Below, piece after piece: positions 59,239 to 64,000 of a DNA stretch of 64,000 bases (position 1 is the stretch's first letter; every line of letters begins with the position of its first letter). The position numbers were made by a program, and so were the translations under genes. Location: assembly GCA_963682175.1 (NCBI GenBank), contig OY821782.1:32571741-32635740 (forward strand), read 5' to 3'. The notes beneath the pieces were generated by a model. It had not been told where the DNA came from, searched no databases, and saw only the letters and a list, made by a program, of their open reading frames with translations. Source of the stretch: Triglochin maritima. Taxonomy: Eukaryota > Streptophyta > Magnoliopsida > Alismatales > Juncaginaceae.

Positions 59239-59960
59239 CACATTCACCAAATGGATGTCAAATCGGCATACTTGAATGGCATCTTGGAGGAAGAAGTGTA
59301 TGTTGAGAAACCACCCGGCTATGTGAATAAAGGGAAGGAATGGAAGGTCCTAAAGTTTAAGAAAGCCTTGTGTGGGATGAAATAAGCACTCAGGTCATGG
59401 AATAAGCACATTGATCTCTACTTCAAGTCGCATGGCTTCATACAATGTCCATACAAGCATGCATTCTATGTAAAGGTCGAAGATGGCTTCATACAATGTC
59501 CATACAAGCATGCATTCTATGCATTACTACCTAATATTTGTAGGTAGTAATGAAAAGATGATCAAGGAATTCAAGAGAACTATGAAGATGGAGTTTGAGA
59601 TGACCGATCTAGGACTGATGTCCTACTTTCTCGATCTAGAGATCAAAGAAGGAGACGAAGGCATCTTTGTGTCGCAAGAAGGCTATGCTGAGGAGATCTT
59701 GAGGAGGTTCAGGATGCATGAAAGCAATCCGGTGAGCACACAAGTAGAATGTGGCTTGAAGCTTTCCACGCGAGAGAAAAGGAAAGTTGATCGATGCAAC
59801 TTTGTAAAAAAACATCGTGGAATGCTTGTGATATCTAACTTGTTTGAGGCCGGATATCTTGTATGGCGTCCGTCTTGTAAGTTGAAATGTGGAGGAATCA
59901 ACTATCGAACATTGGAAGGCAGTCAAGAGAATATTTCACTATTTTCGAGGCACATTGTAA
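59239..59960 (+). pseudogene. Copia reverse transcriptase, C-terminal part
   Basis: [26 protein letters not shown], then KALCGMK (stop) ALRSWNKHIDLYF. A tandem duplication of a segment with TTCATACAATGTCC (59433 and 59486) follows. The catalytic YVDD box is gone: CIHYYLIFVGSNEKM reads through the place where it should be. The rest, MKMEFEMTDLGLMSYFLDLEIKE and YAEEILRRFRMHES, is well kept until frame changes near 59800. Confidence 0.88.
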
Positions 59961-59966
59961 CTTGTA

Positions 59967-60422
59967 TTGTTCTACGGTTCATCCAATAAAAAGTCGGCAA
60001 TCGATGGTTATTCCGATAGTGATTGGAGCAGTGACTTTGATGATTTCAAGAGCACATCTGGTTTCTTGGTCTATATGGGAGACCCTGCCTTCTCATGGTC
60101 GTCAAGGATGCAACCAATAGTGGTGCTATCAACAAGTGAAGCTGAGTACATAGCAGCAAGTGAATGTATATGTCATATGATATGGTTAAGAATTTATTAA
60201 AGGATATTAATTTCACTCAAGATGGAGCTAGCAAAGTATATGTAGATAACAAATCAACGATTGAGCTAGCAAAGAACCTGATGCATCATGAGAGAAGCAA
60301 GCATATTGACTTTAAATTTCATTTCATCCAGGAGCACATCAAGGATAAAAGTATCAAGTTGATTCATGTGAAGAGTGAAGCACAAGTGGCTGATATCTTC
60401 ACGAAACCATTGCCTATATGAT
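59967..60422 (+). pseudogene. Copia RNase H
   Basis: GYSDSDWSSDFDDFKSTSGF, AFSWSSRMQPIVVLSTSEAEYIAASE, then after a shift VYVDNKSTIELAKN, HERSKHIDFKFHFI and ADIFTKPL, the standard end of Copia pol, followed by TGA at 60420. Acidic active-site residues (D in YSDSDW, E in SEAEY, D in VDNK) are present. Confidence 0.9.
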
Positions 60423-60486
60423 TATTCGAAAAACTCAAGAACCTAGTTGGCATGATGGATGGAGAGGAGTTAAGTTCAAGGATGAG

Positions 60487-60536
60487 TGTTGAATGTTGAA
60501 CTAAATTATGGAAGTTGAAACGATAGGCCTAAAAAA
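60487..60536 (+). repeat. Start of the Copia 3' LTR
   Basis: TGTTGAATGTTG follows a purine-rich AAGGATGAG, as expected for a polypurine tract and LTR start. It is interrupted after 50 bp by a hAT element and goes on at 61662; its end is not defined because the 5' LTR was not found. Confidence 0.6.
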
Positions 60537-61653
60537 TAGGGTTGTTAGTGGGGCGGGTTTGACCCGCCAACCCGTCCCACCCCGCCCGCGTGTGGAGGGT
60601 TGCAGTGATAGTTTTCTCTATCCGTGACCAGTTAACCTGTCACCCGCCAGACCAAATGAGGTAGGTAGTGGTTGAAGTGTAACCCGCCCTGTTAACCCGC
60701 TTTACCCGTTACAGATAGTTTCAACCTTTAATTTAGGAAACTATCATCACATGTTTTTATCCAACACACAATCTTAAACCAAACTTCAGCAACGACGATA
60801 AAAAAAAACAGAATCCCTAATCCTAATCCAACGTTGATCCCCACCAGAGCCATGCCAAGGGGAAGAGCGACGCTCTCCACCTTCCCATCCCCACCACCTC
60901 CTCCCCACACTCAAACCGGTCCCTTTCCGCACCTCAAACACAACCCTCCCCGTCGGTTCCTTGAAGATGACCACGAGGAGGAGCATGAGCAACTTTTACC
61001 ATCTCCTTCTGACTCCTTCCACTTTAGACCAGCCCCGGGGGATGAAGTCTCTTCTCCGGCGTTGTTGTCGGGTTCTTCGTCGTCGGTGTCGGGGATGGAA
61101 TGGAGGAGAGTAGGGGGTGATGGGGGGTTTGGTATTGTTTCGGGAGAAACGATGGAGGACGAAGGAGGAAGAGTAAGATGACGCCATGGTCGGAGAAACC
61201 CTACTCACCCCTCCCGTCCTTATCAGAATCGTCGTTGCCCGCCCGGAGGAGGAGAAGGTCAGGAAGAAGGGGGACTTCGATGGGTGTGACTTGGTTTGCA
61301 GGTGAGCTTCGTTGCTTGCTCTGTTGGTTTAGGATTCGAAGTTGTGTTTTTTATGGATTTGTTGGTTGTTTTGATGAGTTTTGAGATGGTGAAGTTTGTT
61401 TTGGTTTTTTTGATGAGTTTTGAGATGGTGAAGTTTGTATAGATTGTTTTTCTTTGTATGGTTCGTTTTGGTTAATAGGTGTAGAATGTTAGTGTTTAGG
61501 CCCGTTCGACCCGCGTAACCCATCCCTCCCCACCTTACCCGCCCTTAAGTTGAGCGGGTAGCGGTTGAATTTTTTTGATCCCCCCTGTCTGCCTGCCAAA
61601 CTTCGGTGGGGCGGGTAGCAGTCGGTCCCAAACCCGTACCATTTGCAACCCTA
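60537..61653. mobile_element. hAT-like element with G+C-rich gene-like cargo
   Basis: Ends TAGGGTTG and CAACCCTA, with GGGCGGG-rich sub-terminal motifs on both sides. The 8-bp flanks CTAAAAAA (60529-60536) and CTCAAAAA (61654-61661) differ at one base, fitting a hAT target duplication. No transposase. The middle is much richer in G+C than its surroundings and codes for a P/S-rich peptide. Confidence 0.78.
60852..61181 (+). pseudogene. Gene-like open frame carried by the hAT element
   Basis: From ATG at 60852 (MPRGRATLSTFPSPPPPPHT) the frame is open to TGA at 61181. It is P- and S-rich, with an acidic patch (EDDHEEEHEQ) and a G/S-rich middle. A donor-like CAG|GTGAGC lies at about 61300. I do not recognise a family. 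The composition and splice signal look like a captured first exon with its leader. Chance is possible because the G+C-rich sequence has few stops. Confidence 0.35.
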
Positions 61654-64000
61654 CTCAAAAAGTTCTAATTGTAAGACCTGCTCTCCTGCTATAATATTAA
61701 TAATTCCACTCTCCTCGGTTATGCATAATTTAGTTCTTAGAATGTTAATTTGTGTTATGCTATGTTTGTTTAAGCAGATTCGATCAGATTTCTCGTTGGT
61801 CGATAGGGTGCGACACATCAGGCTAGTGCGCGGTGGTTTGACTCGATCGACTCAATTTGGGCCCGAGTGAGTGTAGGGACGGTTTTGGGATGAGCCCAGG
61901 TTGGGGGTGGCGTGGAATTGGAAAGGAGCTTGGGAGTTACACGTATCCTTCAAGGGAGGCTTTTGGATGTCCTTGCTGGTGCCATTTTTGGCAAGTCTTG
62001 ATGTGGCTTGATAGCTAGGAAGTTGGAGAGTTGTGTGCAAAATAGTAAGGCCCTCCCAGCCATCCTCTTCATCCCTTTTCCTTCCTCATACACACATCAC
62101 TTCAGACCACTCATCCCTTCCTCTCCAGCTGATTGGTGGGCTGATCTCCGGCGAGTTGGGAGCTACGTCTAGTGCAGCTTTGTGCGGCTAGAAGAAGAGT
62201 TGGTGGGAAGAATCTCCGGAAAAGCTTGGGCAATCTTCCTTGATGATCAGGTATGCTCCTGACCCTTGAAGAGTTCTATGGGAGGGGGTGTTGGCTGGAG
62301 GGCCGGCCAGCACCATGTTGGTGGTTGGTGCAATCGGTTGCACCATCAACCGAGCTCCCTTCTAGCGTGCGCATGGAGCATGCGCTAGATGGGACTGGCT
62401 GTGGGGAAGCCAGAGGGACCGGTGCTCCGGCGAGCTCCGGTGAGATCCGAGCAGGAGTGATGAGGTTTCTTTTGGGCTGAGTTTTGGAGTGGACACTGAT
62501 CTGGTTGGGTGTGGCTGGTGCACACAAGATCCGACTAGGATTTGTCTTCAACCCTCTTGACTCCTTGTTTGGGTCGGCTGGCTGGTGTAGCCTTCTTAGA
62601 CGGTGGCTGGGGTCAGGAGGGGGTGGGGACGGACTCTAGGGAAGCTAGGGACATGAATGGTCTGGCTGGGGCTGCGTAGTCTGAGCAGGATGCGCTGAAG
62701 TGGGTTGGCCATGCGGCTAGTGCACTTCATGCGTCATCTTGCTTGGTGGGTGGACCGAGCAACCTTGACTGATCCCCACTAACCTCCTCCCACTCCAGAT
62801 CTCCTGAGAGGTATCCTCTAAGCACTTGGGTTGGATGGATCAGAGGCTCACGTGGCTGGATGTGAGTCGGGTGGCTTGGGTTAACTCATTGGTTGTAAGT
62901 TTCATGTTCTAGGTTTGATTGTTGTTGTTCTATATACGAATTGTTGTGCTCCAGCAGCGATGATATATGTCTATATGCTCTGGTTTTATGTGTAATTTCT
63001 AATGCTGGAGTCATGCATGCATATCTGAAAGTAATCTAGCCCCTTCATATTATATGCTATCCATGATACATCTTAATGCAATAAGTAAACTCGGATGCAT
63101 GTATGTGGCCTAGTTTAAATATTGATTTTGTGATTGTTGTTTATCATGCACATGATCATCATGTTAGCCTACTGATATGCATGTTATTTCATACTTATGC
63201 CACCTCTAATCACGTCTAGAGTTGTTAATTTTATTCGCTTATATGCTCTGAATCGGAAGATGCATGTTATCTATCACGGAGTTGTTTGAATATGATATCT
63301 CTTGCTGTGATTCATCTATTTATTGCCTCCTTTCATGTCTATGTGATTCTGATTTGATAGGTTGGATTATGTTTTGGTTTGACCTTAGGAAATCAGGCCT
63401 CATAACATTTTTATCATGATCCGTAGATGACTCGATTAGTTGTTATCTTGATTTACCAACTCGGTAATGTTTGTTTGCTATTGTGAGCTTCGTTTGTTCC
63501 TGATTGGTATGTCTGATTTCTGAGTTGGTTCGGGGCTGCAAGGAGGGTATCCGGATACTCCTCCTTGAGCTCATTCCATACACTGTAGATGCATTAGATT
63601 TTAGATGCTTAAGTAGCTTGCATTACATTTAATCTGATTAATAATTCTGGGCACGTTCTGTTTTCTGGGCCGACGGGCCACGAGTGGGTCCTCTAGCTCC
63701 AGAGGCCATTCGTATAAGACCTTCACGTTGGGAGGCCAGGCGTAAGATAAGTCTTGGGCAGGCGCGCTACCATTCTGTCTCAGGGTAGGTGTTCCCAAGT
63801 TCGCGATGGCACCATTTAGGTCACTTGCCGCAAATTGGGACACTTATCCGGCACACCACTTTGTGACTAGCGGTGGGTCACTGTCGAGTGACCACCTTTG
63901 ATCATCGAGGCTAGTGTTCTGGTTCCTTTCGAGGAATGGTTCGGGTGTGCCCAACCGGCACGGCTTATGGAGTCGTAGCCTTCTGTTGCATTTGATGCTT
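61654..64000. other. Unassigned sequence, possibly another LTR
   Basis: 61662-61840 probably continues the Copia LTR. From there to the window edge no coding frame is supported. 63640-64000 (GGAATGGTTCGGGTGTGCCCAACC, in two parts) has the G/C-rich look of a plant LTR, but its partner lies outside the window if it exists. Confidence 0.4.

Noticed and set aside
61840..64000. Complete LTR or gene at the right edge
   Set aside because: No partner repeat, primer site or coding domain in the window; only composition suggests an LTR.

Overview
The window is plant nuclear DNA, almost certainly from a flowering plant. It is a nest of transposable elements with no complete host gene that I can recognise. 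The element families are typical of angiosperm repeat-rich (often pericentromeric) DNA: a Ty3/gypsy chromovirus of Tekay/Del type, many Athila-type Ty3/gypsy elements with a primer site for tRNA-Asp, a Tnt1/Tork-like Ty1/copia element, CACTA, hAT and PIF/Harbinger pieces. I cannot name the species.

Layout. 1-3262 and 11368-13964 are old flanking DNA. They hold exon-like stretches on the minus strand and a PIF/Harbinger transposase fragment. 3268-11362 is a nearly intact Tekay element with two 1.76 kb LTRs, target duplication TACCA, and a gag-pol broken by two in-frame stops and two frame changes. From 13965 to past 60536 lies one Copia element cut into three pieces (13965-15059, 50607-51628, 59234-60536). 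The first gap (15060-50606) is a fused pair of Athila elements, B and E. E was itself hit by element C (22741-45071, minus), by a solo LTR (F, 45295-46799) and by a hAT element (46960-47842). C was hit by element D (22874-31460, minus, with LTRs about 1% different) and by a mosaic of D-like pieces (32113-36632). The second gap (51629-59233) is an LTR element G. Each of its LTR copies carries the same CACTA element, and a third Athila-like element H lies in the middle. A second hAT (60537-61653) sits in the Copia 3' LTR. 61654-64000 is unassigned.

How the pieces relate. C and B had a full Athila gag-protease-RT-RNase H coding region (integrase is still visible in C), now full of stops. D carries only gag and protease plus an open tail that looks like a worn-down RT fingers segment, and it has no RT palm, RNase H or integrase. 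H carries a related tail. The D2 pieces have lost the coding region entirely. D therefore looks like a non-autonomous parasite of Athila elements that moved more recently than C. The Athila LTRs and leaders share an unusual pair of 18-bp palindromes. The Tekay LTR carries a dense array of GGTCGACC boxes inside a segment bounded by intron-like splice signals. These, with the recombination scars, are the points most worth a second look.
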